A DNA stretch of 26,654 nucleotides from NCBI GenBank assembly GCA_910577405.1, contig CAJTMG010000031.1:1-26654 (forward strand). Reading direction: 5' to 3'. Position 1 is the stretch's first letter, and every line of letters starts with the position of its first letter. Shown piece after piece: positions 8,583 through 14,817 of the stretch. Both the position numbers and the translations under genes were made by a program. Source of the stretch: an uncultured Oscillibacter sp. GTDB taxonomy: Bacteria; Bacillota; Clostridia; Oscillospirales; Oscillospiraceae. The notes beneath the pieces were generated by a model. The model was not told where the DNA came from. It searched no databases and saw only the letters and a list, made by a program, of their open reading frames with translations.

Positions 8583-8643
8583 TAACAGCGCCCTCCTTCA
8601 TAAAATTTGCGCAAAAATTGTGTAATAAATTTTTGGAAGCCCC
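8583..8643. other. AT-rich divergent gap between portal and hicA
   Basis: A short AT-rich stretch between the portal start (minus strand) and the hicA promoter (plus strand). Apart from the portal ribosome site at about 8590-8600 I see no convincing minus-strand promoter. Portal and downstream head genes are therefore probably transcribed from upstream, through the hicAB block in antisense. Confidence 0.4.
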
Positions 8644-8672
8644 TTGACATATACACATTTTTTGTGTATGAT
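8644..8672 (+). promoter_or_regulatory. hicAB promoter with embedded operator dyad
   Basis: A near-consensus vegetative promoter: TTGACA at 8644-8649, a 17-base spacer, and TATGAT at 8667-8672. The spacer holds a perfect 7-base inverted repeat, ATACACA at 8651-8657 and TGTGTAT at 8663-8669, around a TTTTT centre, reaching into the -10 box. HicB antitoxins commonly repress their own promoter, so this dyad is the obvious operator. The transcript would begin about 20 bases before the hicA ATG. Confidence 0.8.
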
Positions 8673-8697
8673 ACAATTATCAAAGGGAGGAGTGAGA

Positions 8698-8871
8698 ATG
8701 AAAAGAAGAGATCTCGTCAGACTTCTGGAGCGAAACGGCTGGAAGCTCAAACGGAACGGCGGAGGCCACGACATCTACATGAAAGACGGCATACGGGAAA
8801 GCGTTCCAAGGCACCGGGAGATTGACGAAGACCTGGCAAAAGCAATCATAAGCCGGCGGGGGCTGAAATAA
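8698..8871 (+). CDS. hicA: HicA family mRNA interferase toxin
   Basis: A 57-residue toxin of the HicA double-stranded RNA-binding-like fold, which cleaves mRNA when not bound by HicB. It reads MKRRDLVRLLERNGWKLKRN and then GGGHDIYMKDG, with the catalytic histidine expected at His24, followed by the typical VPRHREID motif. The ATG at 8698 follows a GGGAGG site. It is encoded opposite to all phage structural genes and has its own promoter. hicB follows 33 bases later in the same transcript. Confidence 0.93.
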   Translation: MKRRDLVRLLERNGWKLKRNGGGHDIYMKDGIRESVPRHREIDEDLAKAIISRRGLK

Positions 8872-8904
8872 GTCCCCTGCCAGCGTGAATCAAAGGAGGT
8901 TATT

Positions 8905-9309
8905 ATGAAAGCGGTATACCCGATTGTCATGAGCAAAGGAGAAAGCCACATCGTTGTATACGTCCCGGATTTTGACATCAATACGCAAGGGGAAAATTAC
9001 GCTGACGCCATGGAAATGGCCCGTGACGCAATCGGCCTTATGGGTATCGACATGGAGGATGATAAAGCAGCCATTCCTTCGCCGTCGGAACTGGACGCCA
9101 TCCGGCAGGAACCGGATTATGCAGATAAAACAATTACGCTTGTGGATGTGGATTTTGCGGAATATCGCAGAAAAAATGATATGCGGGCGGTCCGGCGCAA
9201 CGTGTCTTTACCATCCTGGCTGGACGCGGCGGCAAAGGAAGCGGATATCAACGTTTCGGCGGTGCTTGCGCGGGCTTTGAAACAGGAACTGCGCATTGCG
9301 GAACCTTAA
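8905..9309 (+). CDS. hicB: HicB family antitoxin (first copy)
   Basis: A 134-residue antitoxin that neutralises HicA and probably represses the operon. The N-terminal half has the HicB ferredoxin-like start (MKAVYPIVMSKGESHIVVYV, then PDFDINTQG). The C-terminal part, about residues 98-130 (RRNVSLPSWLDAAAKEADI and following), is a ribbon-helix-helix DNA-binding domain. The ATG has an AAAGGAGG site. The strong match to the HicB plan and the hicA partner immediately upstream make this the functional antitoxin. Confidence 0.92.
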   Translation: MKAVYPIVMSKGESHIVVYVPDFDINTQGENYADAMEMARDAIGLMGIDMEDDKAAIPSPSELDAIRQEPDYADKTITLVDVDFAEYRRKNDMRAVRRNVSLPSWLDAAAKEADINVSAVLARALKQELRIAEP

Positions 9310-9341
9310 AAGCGGCGTCAATGTAAAAAGGGGGTTCCGCT

Positions 9342-9746
9342 ATAAAATTAACGTATCCTGCGTGTTTCTATCCCGACGAAGAAAAGAAAGGCGCTTATGC
9401 CGTGGTCGTTCCTGATCTGCCCGGATGTGTAAGCGGCGGAGACACATTGGCCGACGCAATTCTGATGGCTGAGGACGCGGCTTCCGGCTGGGTTCTCGAC
9501 GAGCTGGAGGACGGAAAAAACGAACCCGAAGCAAGTTCCATGGAAAGTGTCATCCCGGACCCAGGCGGTTTTGTAAGTCTGCTGGTTCTGGATATGGACG
9601 CCTACGCCGGGCGGTACGGGGAGAAAGCCGTAAGGAAAAACCTGACCATTCCCGCATGGCTCAATACGTTTGCCGAAAATAACCATATCAATTTTTCTCA
9701 GGTGCTTCAGGATTCCCTGATTGCCATTTACCAGCAGCAAACCTGA
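9342..9746 (+). CDS. Second HicB-like antitoxin, expected start codon is ATA
   Basis: The frame encodes a complete 134-residue HicB-like protein if read from ATA at 9342: KLTYPACFYPDEEKKGAYAV, PDLPGCVSGGD, then a C-terminal ribbon-helix-helix (AVRKNLTIPAWLNTFAEN...). HicB proteins of this type begin MKLTYPA, so ATA stands exactly where ATG is expected, seven bases after an AAGGGGG ribosome site. The first ordinary in-frame start is a GTG at 9402, which would delete the first beta strand of the domain. No hicA accompanies it. It may be silent, weakly translated from AUA, or a recently inactivated orphan. Confidence 0.72.
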   Translation: MKLTYPACFYPDEEKKGAYAVVVPDLPGCVSGGDTLADAILMAEDAASGWVLDELEDGKNEPEASSMESVIPDPGGFVSLLVLDMDAYAGRYGEKAVRKNLTIPAWLNTFAENNHINFSQVLQDSLIAIYQQQT

Positions 9747-9753
9747 ACAGAAC

Positions 9754-9790
9754 AAAAGGGGGGCGGGTAACCGTTCCTCTTCTTTTATTC
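9754..9790 (+). terminator. Probable hicAB terminator
   Basis: Just after the second hicB stop, the RNA can form a stem from AAGGGGGGCGG (9756-9766) and CCGTTCCTCTT (9771-9781) with a GTAA loop. It has several G-U pairs and is followed by a T-rich run (CTTTTATTC). The G-U pairs become A-C mismatches on the other strand, so it should act mainly on plus-strand transcripts. That would let the phage late transcript pass through. Confidence 0.45.
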
Positions 9791-10006
9791 TGGTGTGCCG
9801 TCGCTTCTCTGTGCTTCCGCAACGATAGACTCCACAATCGTCAGCAAAAGTCTGGATTCATAGCCGGACAATCCGCGTCCCGACATTTTCTCCACACATT
9901 GCAGAAGCAGTTCCACCTGCCCAGTCCACCTGCATCGCGGTGCCGGCGGAGTCAGTGGTAATGGGATATCGCAGGTTGTCTGATGAACGTTTCTTGATAT
10001 CAGCAT
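9785..10006 (-). CDS. Small protein between W-like and portal genes (73 aa)
   Basis: A 73-residue frame with a strong AAGGAGG site before its ATG. The C-terminal half (GYESRLLLTIVESIVAEAQR) is predicted helical; the N-terminal half is Pro- and Cys-containing without a recognisable motif. It continues the packaging-gene order and ends exactly where the plus-strand hicAB terminator lies. I do not recognise a family. Confidence 0.6.
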   Translation of the reverse strand: MLISRNVHQTTCDIPLPLTPPAPRCRWTGQVELLLQCVEKMSGRGLSGYESRLLLTIVESIVAEAQRSDGTPE

Positions 10007-10017
10007 ACAGTTCCTCC

Positions 10018-10275
10018 TTACCAGTCCATGGGCACGACCGCGTAGGCCCGCCCGGAAGCGCCGCCGTTCAGAAGGGCTTCCAGTTCGTCCACCTTCTTTT
10101 CGGCCTCTTCAATGCGCTTCTGGAGGGATACCAGGTCCAGCCGGGTCAGTTCCTCGTTGCCGATTTTGTACGACTTCACGCCGCCGTCCAGGAGCGCAAG
10201 GTAAGCCTCCCGCAGTTTTTCCAGCGCGCTTTTCCAGAATTCCAGCCGCGCTTTCAGTTCGGTTCTGTCTGCCAT
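10018..10275 (-). CDS. gpW-like head completion protein
   Basis: An 85-residue protein between the large terminase and portal, the lambda W position. The ATG at 10275 has an AGGTG site; an ATG five codons earlier has none and lies within the terminase frame. It contains a helical N-terminus (LKARLEFWKSALEKLREAYL), a short central turn (GGVKSYKIGNEELTRLDL) and a coiled-coil-like helix (LQKRIEEAEKKVDELEALL). This layout resembles gpW and DUF6148-type proteins, which plug the connector after packaging. Lambda gpW is 68 residues. Confidence 0.75.
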   Translation of the reverse strand: MADRTELKARLEFWKSALEKLREAYLALLDGGVKSYKIGNEELTRLDLVSLQKRIEEAEKKVDELEALLNGGASGRAYAVVPMDW

Positions 10276-10283
10276 ATGTTCAC

Positions 10284-12197
10284 CTACCATTCGTCATATC
10301 CGATATCTTTGGGCTTGAAGATCCTGCGGCGCGGGGTCCGGGGCTTCGGCGGCGTCTCTTCCTGCGGGACGGCCTTCCCCTGGGCCATTTTGATGCGGCG
10401 GTCGATTGCGTCCAGGTTCACCGGCAGCACTTGGAAGGCCGCCAGCGCGTAGTTCCGGCAGTCCAGAGGTTCGTTCCGTTCATGGCCGGGAATCTTCTGC
10501 CAGACCCAACGCTGACGGGTTTTGCCTTCCGGAACCAGATGCTCCGACAGCAGGCCGTTGAAGTACGCCGCGCCGTAGTCGTCCCGAAGGGGAAAGTGGC
10601 AGTATTTCGGTCCCGGAGCCTGCACTTTGAGGTTGTCCATGATGATCTGCTTGCCGGAGTCCACGCCCAATTGGTACTGCCAGCAGGTTCCCAGATACCG
10701 GTTTTTTATGATGATCTTCATCTTTTTCGGAGGGCTGGTGAACGGCCTGTCAGAGCCGTCAAAGCCCTTGATGCAGAACACCTTTTTTCCTTCCCGTTTC
10801 TGACAGAACTGCCGTACCCACTCGGTAAAATGTCCGCCCTCATCCACGAAAGACATTCTGACTTTCAGGCCCACGCCGTCCTTGAAGCGGAGTACCCGAT
10901 CGAACACCATCATGTCCAGGCTGTCCCAGACGGCGGGATCGTCCGGACGGCCCATGATAACGCCCTTCTCAATCCCCCAGGTTTCCCCGAAATGACCATG
11001 GCCGACAATTTCGTACTCCATGCGGTCGTCCTGAGTATCCACACCAGCGGTCAGCACCAGCACGCCCTCGGGCAATTCCGCGCCGTAGTCCTCCCGGCGG
11101 CCCATGAGTGTATCCGGGTCCTGGATGCCGCCCCGGTCCTCCCAGAGTTGGCCAAAGCAAGTGTTGAAGACCACCTGCATTTTCCCGGTATCACCTTTGG
11201 CGTTCTCAAATTTCAGGCAGATGCTCTCCCAGCTGGCCCAGGGAGAAACGAAAGCGTTCAGCCAGAAGGAACGGACGCCGTTGGCATAAGCGGCAGGGTT
11301 GTCGGCTTCCCAACGGGCGGGCTGTCTTTTCATTGTGGCTTCATCTGATGTGCAGGCACAGCCGGGGCAAAACCACATAATGTTGCTTACAGTGTAAGTC
11401 TGTTCCTGATTGACGACGGTTACCTCTGTGTCGTAACGGATGTTTTTCCATTGGATTTCGTGGAATTCGCCGCAGTGAGGGCACTGGGATTTCCAGCGTT
11501 CCATAGTCCCTTTGGCAAAGCTCTTAGCAATGTTGCTGCTTCCACGAACGGTAGGTGTGCTGACCTCCACGGCTTTGGCGTTATAAAAAGTGGTCTGCCG
11601 CGCCATGGCCAGTTCCCAGGGGTCGCCTTCGGTGCCTGCGGAAACGGCCCAGCGGTCCCTCTCGTCGCCGAACACATACCGGATGGGCTTGGACGCAAGA
11701 GCATGGGCTTCCGTGGAACCGCACAGCGTCAGGATTCCGCCGGGGTAGGACTTTTGCAGAAGGGTGTTCCCGCTGTCCCGGCTTTTGGGGGCTGAAATCT
11801 TCCGGCGGAGGGCGGGGCTGTCACGGACCATGGGCGCAATCCGGAGCTTGGAGAACTCCCTCGCGTCGATGGTGGTGGGATGGACAAAGAGAATACTGCC
11901 GGGGTTCTGGTCGATGATGTACCCGATCATGTTGTTGATAACCTCCGTCTTGCCCACCTGGGACGCGGCCACGAAGACGATATGCCGCACTTTCGGGTCG
12001 GTGAAAGCGTCCATGATATCCCGTAGGTAAGGCGTGCGGCTGACGCGGTAAAGGCCGGGTTCCGCGCTGGCTTCAGAAGAAAGGTAACGCTTGCATTCCG
12101 CCCATTCGGTAACGGTCAGGTTTTCCGGCGGCTGCATTCCGGCAAGTCCACGGGCAATGGCTTTCATCAACCGCCGCGCCGCCGCTCTACTCGTCAT
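10284..12197 (-). CDS. Terminase large subunit, lambda A (GpA) family
   Basis: A 637-residue packaging ATPase and nuclease (lambda gpA is 641). The ATG at 12197 is chosen for its GGAGGTG site; an upstream in-frame ATG lacks one. Walker A-like ASQVGKTE lies at residues 78-85 and Walker B-like YVFGDERD near 174-181. A zinc-binding pair of CPHCG and CPGC motifs lies near 263-304. The C-terminal nuclease carries GVDTQDDR, FVDEGGH and EPLDCRNYALAAF. It cuts concatemers at cos and pumps DNA into proheads. The start overlaps the small-subunit stop by 11 bases. Confidence 0.96.
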   Translation of the reverse strand: MTSRAAARRLMKAIARGLAGMQPPENLTVTEWAECKRYLSSEASAEPGLYRVSRTPYLRDIMDAFTDPKVRHIVFVAASQVGKTEVINNMIGYIIDQNPGSILFVHPTTIDAREFSKLRIAPMVRDSPALRRKISAPKSRDSGNTLLQKSYPGGILTLCGSTEAHALASKPIRYVFGDERDRWAVSAGTEGDPWELAMARQTTFYNAKAVEVSTPTVRGSSNIAKSFAKGTMERWKSQCPHCGEFHEIQWKNIRYDTEVTVVNQEQTYTVSNIMWFCPGCACTSDEATMKRQPARWEADNPAAYANGVRSFWLNAFVSPWASWESICLKFENAKGDTGKMQVVFNTCFGQLWEDRGGIQDPDTLMGRREDYGAELPEGVLVLTAGVDTQDDRMEYEIVGHGHFGETWGIEKGVIMGRPDDPAVWDSLDMMVFDRVLRFKDGVGLKVRMSFVDEGGHFTEWVRQFCQKREGKKVFCIKGFDGSDRPFTSPPKKMKIIIKNRYLGTCWQYQLGVDSGKQIIMDNLKVQAPGPKYCHFPLRDDYGAAYFNGLLSEHLVPEGKTRQRWVWQKIPGHERNEPLDCRNYALAAFQVLPVNLDAIDRRIKMAQGKAVPQEETPPKPRTPRRRIFKPKDIGYDEW

Positions 12198-12783
12198 CGT
12201 CTTCACCTCCGTGCTCCGCCTGCCAGTCCATCCGCTCCCGGACCCGTTCTGCGTATTTCTCCGGGTCATAGCGATAATCCGACAAATCCTTCATCACCAG
12301 ATAAATTTCCCGCTTGATGATCTCTGCGGCTTCAGCTGCGGTACTGGTTCCGGCCACGTCCACAGCCAGACGCCCCGGCAAGGCCAGAAGGGAATTCCGG
12401 ACGGTGTACAGCAGGTCTTCCGTCAGAGCAGCCACGTCCTCGCTGCGGTGCATAGTGCCTTGAAGCTCATCGGCCTCCAGCTCGGCAATCTGGGCTTTGG
12501 CCTGCTTGATGCGAACCTCAGCCTCGAACTTCTCCAGCTCCTTGGATTCCGGGATGCCCTTCTCTGCCCGGCCCGCCGCTTTGTCCCGAAGGTACTCCAC
12601 ATAGGCCCCAACGGATTCCATCACGTTATAGCGTTTTCCAGCCGGGGTATCCCTGCGCTTGATAACGCCGTCCCTGGTGAGCTGATTGACGGACTGCCCA
12701 CTCAGACGGAAAAGCCTTGCAAGGTCTTCTGTCTTGCAAAAGCCGGGAGTTTCTTCAATTTTCCCCTTTCTGGGAGTTGACAA
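12187..12783 (-). CDS. Terminase small subunit, Nu1-like
   Basis: A 198-residue protein if read from the TTG at 12783, the best start given an AAAGGAG site about nine bases upstream; no ATG lies near. An N-terminal helix-turn-helix of the Nu1/MerR-like type is visible in KTEDLARLFRLSGQSVNQLT and DGVIKRR. A long charged helix follows (ESKELEKFEAEVRIKQAKAQ...), as in lambda Nu1 (181 residues). The protein should recognise the packaging site and load the large subunit. The family and role are well supported; the exact start is less so. Confidence 0.85.
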   Translation of the reverse strand: MSTPRKGKIEETPGFCKTEDLARLFRLSGQSVNQLTRDGVIKRRDTPAGKRYNVMESVGAYVEYLRDKAAGRAEKGIPESKELEKFEAEVRIKQAKAQIAELEADELQGTMHRSEDVAALTEDLLYTVRNSLLALPGRLAVDVAGTSTAAEAAEIIKREIYLVMKDLSDYRYDPEKYAERVRERMDWQAEHGGEDDDE

Positions 12784-12982
12784 GCCGATGCACTCCTTTC
12801 CAATAAATAGCACAAAAACTACGCCCCGGAAACGAAAGTTCCCCAAAAAATTTTTTCGGTGACTACGCGTTTTTCGGGCGTTTTCGCCCCCGCTCCCCTG
12901 GGGGGAGGGGCTCACAGTACCTTTTCATCCAACGAGCGAACGGGCGGCCCCTCCGAGCCGTCCGCTGCCGTGCTGTTCGCGC
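12784..12982. other. Gene-free region upstream of terminase, candidate cos
   Basis: About 200 bases without a gene, where cos lies in lambda-like phages. It holds a perfect A6T6 tract at 12845-12856 (likely bent DNA), a perfect inverted repeat GGGCG/CGCCC around TTTT at 12876-12889, and a second, CTCCCC/GGGGAG, at 12893-12907. Neither stem is followed by a T-run on either strand, so they do not look like terminators. The exact cut position cannot be read from the sequence. Confidence 0.4.
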
Positions 12983-13177
12983 TTACGCCTGGTGCCGATG
13001 GATGGTGTTGAGGATGCGCTCCTGCTCATCCGCACCCACACCGATGCTCTCCAGCGCCTCCCGCGTCCCACAGTCGGGGCAGATGGGGCCGCTGTTGTCC
13101 CTGGCCATGGCCGGGCGCTCGGTGTACGTTCGCCCGCATCTGGGGCAAATGTGCCCGTTCACTGTTTTGCTGTGCAT
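12983..13177 (-). CDS. Zinc-ribbon protein (64 aa)
   Basis: A 64-residue protein with two CPxCG knuckles, ICPRCGRTY at residues 10-18 and ICPDCGTRE near 32-40, likely holding one zinc ion. Residues after this (ALESIGVGADEQERILNTIH) form a helix. The ATG has a GGGGAGG site and overlaps the end of the cyclotransferase gene by 19 bases. This small protein type recurs in clostridial mobile elements. The role is unknown, but its tight linkage suggests it works with, or is modified by, the two enzymes upstream. Confidence 0.8.
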   Translation of the reverse strand: MHSKTVNGHICPRCGRTYTERPAMARDNSGPICPDCGTREALESIGVGADEQERILNTIHRHQA

Positions 13178-13641
13178 AGAATCTCCTCCCCTTTGCTATC
13201 TGCGTATGCATCCAGCAGGATGCGTGGGTCAAAGCCGAAGCTCCGATACCCTTGGGTACAGGTGATGAAGTAAGAATTGGTGGGCGTCCCAAGGGGTCGG
13301 TCTGCGTACATGACGTAGGCAAAGCCCTCCAGGGTGCAAACCTCGCCAGTGCTGGCCAGCGTCACGTCCAACTCCATGCTTTCCTTGCGGTAGAACGCGG
13401 GGTATCCCTCGTACTGGTCAAGCCTCCGTTCATCCTCATCCGTGACCTCCCAAACCGCCACCGGCACCCTGCCGCCCTTCCACGGTTCGACGGTGAGATA
13501 CGCGCCGGTCTTGCTTCCCCTGAACAGAAGCCGGTAGTCCTCAATGACCGCAGTGCCAACCACAGTCGCGCAAGGACAACGCTTCCGCATCTGAGGGAGA
13601 TTGAGATTGCTTCCGTAGGCCGCGTAGAATCGTTTTCCCAT
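13159..13641 (-). CDS. Gamma-glutamylcyclotransferase-like (AIG2/GGCT) enzyme
   Basis: A 160-residue GGCT-fold protein. The substrate loop YAAYGSNLNLPQM lies at residues 7-19 and the expected catalytic glutamate is Glu78 in DQYEGYP. Family members release 5-oxoproline from gamma-glutamyl amines. In mobile elements they are often paired with amidoligases, as here, which suggests a make/break pair acting on gamma-glutamyl or similar amide links. The ATG has an AAAGGATGG site. The fold is clear; the substrate is not known. Confidence 0.88.
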   Translation of the reverse strand: MGKRFYAAYGSNLNLPQMRKRCPCATVVGTAVIEDYRLLFRGSKTGAYLTVEPWKGGRVPVAVWEVTDEDERRLDQYEGYPAFYRKESMELDVTLASTGEVCTLEGFAYVMYADRPLGTPTNSYFITCTQGYRSFGFDPRILLDAYADSKGEEILCTAKQ

Positions 13642-13660
13642 TTCTTAATCCATCCTTTCT

Positions 13661-13703
13661 GAAGGGCATTCCCTTCTACCACCTGAAGCCCGCACATGGC
13701 GGG
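13661..13703 (-). other. Two tandem RNA hairpins between amidoligase and GGCT genes
   Basis: The 85-base gap between the two genes contains two perfect stem-loops on the transcript: GAAGGG/CCCTTC with a four-base loop (13661-13676) and CCCGC/GCGGG with a five-base loop (13689-13703). Neither is followed by a U-run, so they are more likely mRNA-processing, stability or translation-control structures than terminators. Confidence 0.4.
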
Positions 13704-13726
13704 TCAGGCGGTTTGAAAGGAGGGGC

Positions 13727-14674
13727 TTACGCGGCCCTGCCATGGCGGAAGGCGGCGTTTCCGGCAAGGCGGTGGGTCAGCAGGTCGCGGGCTGTTGCGA
13801 ATTCCTCCCCGATGAAGCCCAGCCGAAGGAGCCAGGTCCGCATGGCGTATTTGGGGTTGTCCGTCTGCTGGGGCTTGGGGCTGGCGTTCTTGACTGTCTT
13901 GGCCATCTGACTGAGGGCCAGGCAAAGCTGTATGTAGCTCTTCAACTGTCCAGCGTGGAGGCCGTTCTTCTTACCGTCCGCAGGGGCGTCGAACTGGAAA
14001 AGCCGGAATTCAACCGTTCCTTTGGTGAAGGTGGCGTGGAGATTCAGCATATGGTAGCGACTCTCGTTGTAGTGGGCTTCGCGGCAGTGGCTTGCGCCGT
14101 TGCTGGTGTACCAGACTTCCGCGAGACCGGCCATGGTTTCAGGTTTCTTGCGGTTCAGCTGTTCAAGGAAGTTGGGGTTCACCGTTTTGCAGTAGTGGTT
14201 CATCCGGAAGCGGTCAAGGGCCAGGGCGTCGGCCAGGAGGCTTTCGTGGCTTGCCATGATGTTGGCCAGGTTCCGCAGGCTCTTCGCGTCGTGGCCCTGC
14301 GCGCCGATGTGGACGTGGACCCCGCAGCCCCGTGTAGCGTCGCTCCTGGCCCCGGCCCTGCGCAGGCGGCGTACCAGATCCTGGAGGGTTTCCATGTCGG
14401 CGTAGGTCAGAATCGGGGTGACCAGCTCGCAGCGTTCGTCGTCCGGCCCCTCAATACTGCTGTCCCGCTGGAATTTCCACTCGCGGCCCTGCTCGTCCCA
14501 GGCGGACCAGGTGCGGTAGCCGTTGCGGAGTTCGGTGTTTTCCCAGCGCCCGGTCCCGAAGAATTCGGCGGCCAGCTTCGCGGCGTTCTTCCGGGTGATG
14601 CTGTTCATTTCAACCTCGACTCCAATGGTCTGCTTCTTCATTTCGGCGACCTGGTTCTTCAGCTTTTCGTTCAT
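13727..14674 (-). CDS. Amidoligase family enzyme (COOH-NH2 ligase)
   Basis: A 315-residue protein of the Amidoligase_2 family, related to glutamate-cysteine ligase/glutamine synthetase-like ATP-dependent ligases. The start at 14674 (MNEKLKNQV) has a GGAGGG site seven bases away. Motifs include IGVEVEMNSITR (residues 17-28), the acidic CELVTPILTYAD block, GCGVHVHIGAQGHD with paired histidines, and GTVEFRLFQ with a further glutamate and arginine. These fit metal and ATP binding. It should join a carboxyl to an amine on an unknown small molecule or peptide. It leads a three-gene cassette in the late direction. Confidence 0.87.
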   Translation of the reverse strand: MNEKLKNQVAEMKKQTIGVEVEMNSITRKNAAKLAAEFFGTGRWENTELRNGYRTWSAWDEQGREWKFQRDSSIEGPDDERCELVTPILTYADMETLQDLVRRLRRAGARSDATRGCGVHVHIGAQGHDAKSLRNLANIMASHESLLADALALDRFRMNHYCKTVNPNFLEQLNRKKPETMAGLAEVWYTSNGASHCREAHYNESRYHMLNLHATFTKGTVEFRLFQFDAPADGKKNGLHAGQLKSYIQLCLALSQMAKTVKNASPKPQQTDNPKYAMRTWLLRLGFIGEEFATARDLLTHRLAGNAAFRHGRAA

Positions 14675-14714
14675 TTTCTTGCCCTCCGTTTTTGTGTGTT
14701 TTCCTTTCGGTAGT

Positions 14715-14764
14715 ACATTAATCACTCTGAACGGAGATAATAGCAAGTTATTTCGAGTCATAAA
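14715..14764 (-). promoter_or_regulatory. 50-bp degenerate repeat, copy 1 (possible promoter element)
   Basis: This sequence matches 26208-26257 at 39 of 50 positions with no gaps, in the same orientation, including a perfect 12-base core (AATAGCAAGTTA on the plus strand). On the minus strand both copies place TTGCTA exactly 17 bases before GATKAA, a weak -35/-10 arrangement. Copy 1 lies about 40 bases upstream of the amidoligase ATG. A regulated promoter is the simplest reading; a recombination or protein-binding site is also possible. Confidence 0.5.
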
Positions 14765-14817
14765 GTACACAAAGATAACCGGCGCATCCTGGTATATTTA
14801 CAGTGTTGAGAGGACTG

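Noticed and set aside
12941..12953. GGGCGGCCCCTC resembling the lambda cosN overhang
   Set aside because: Only the first seven bases agree, the orientation relative to the terminase gene is opposite to lambda, and the area is GC-rich, so a chance match is likely.
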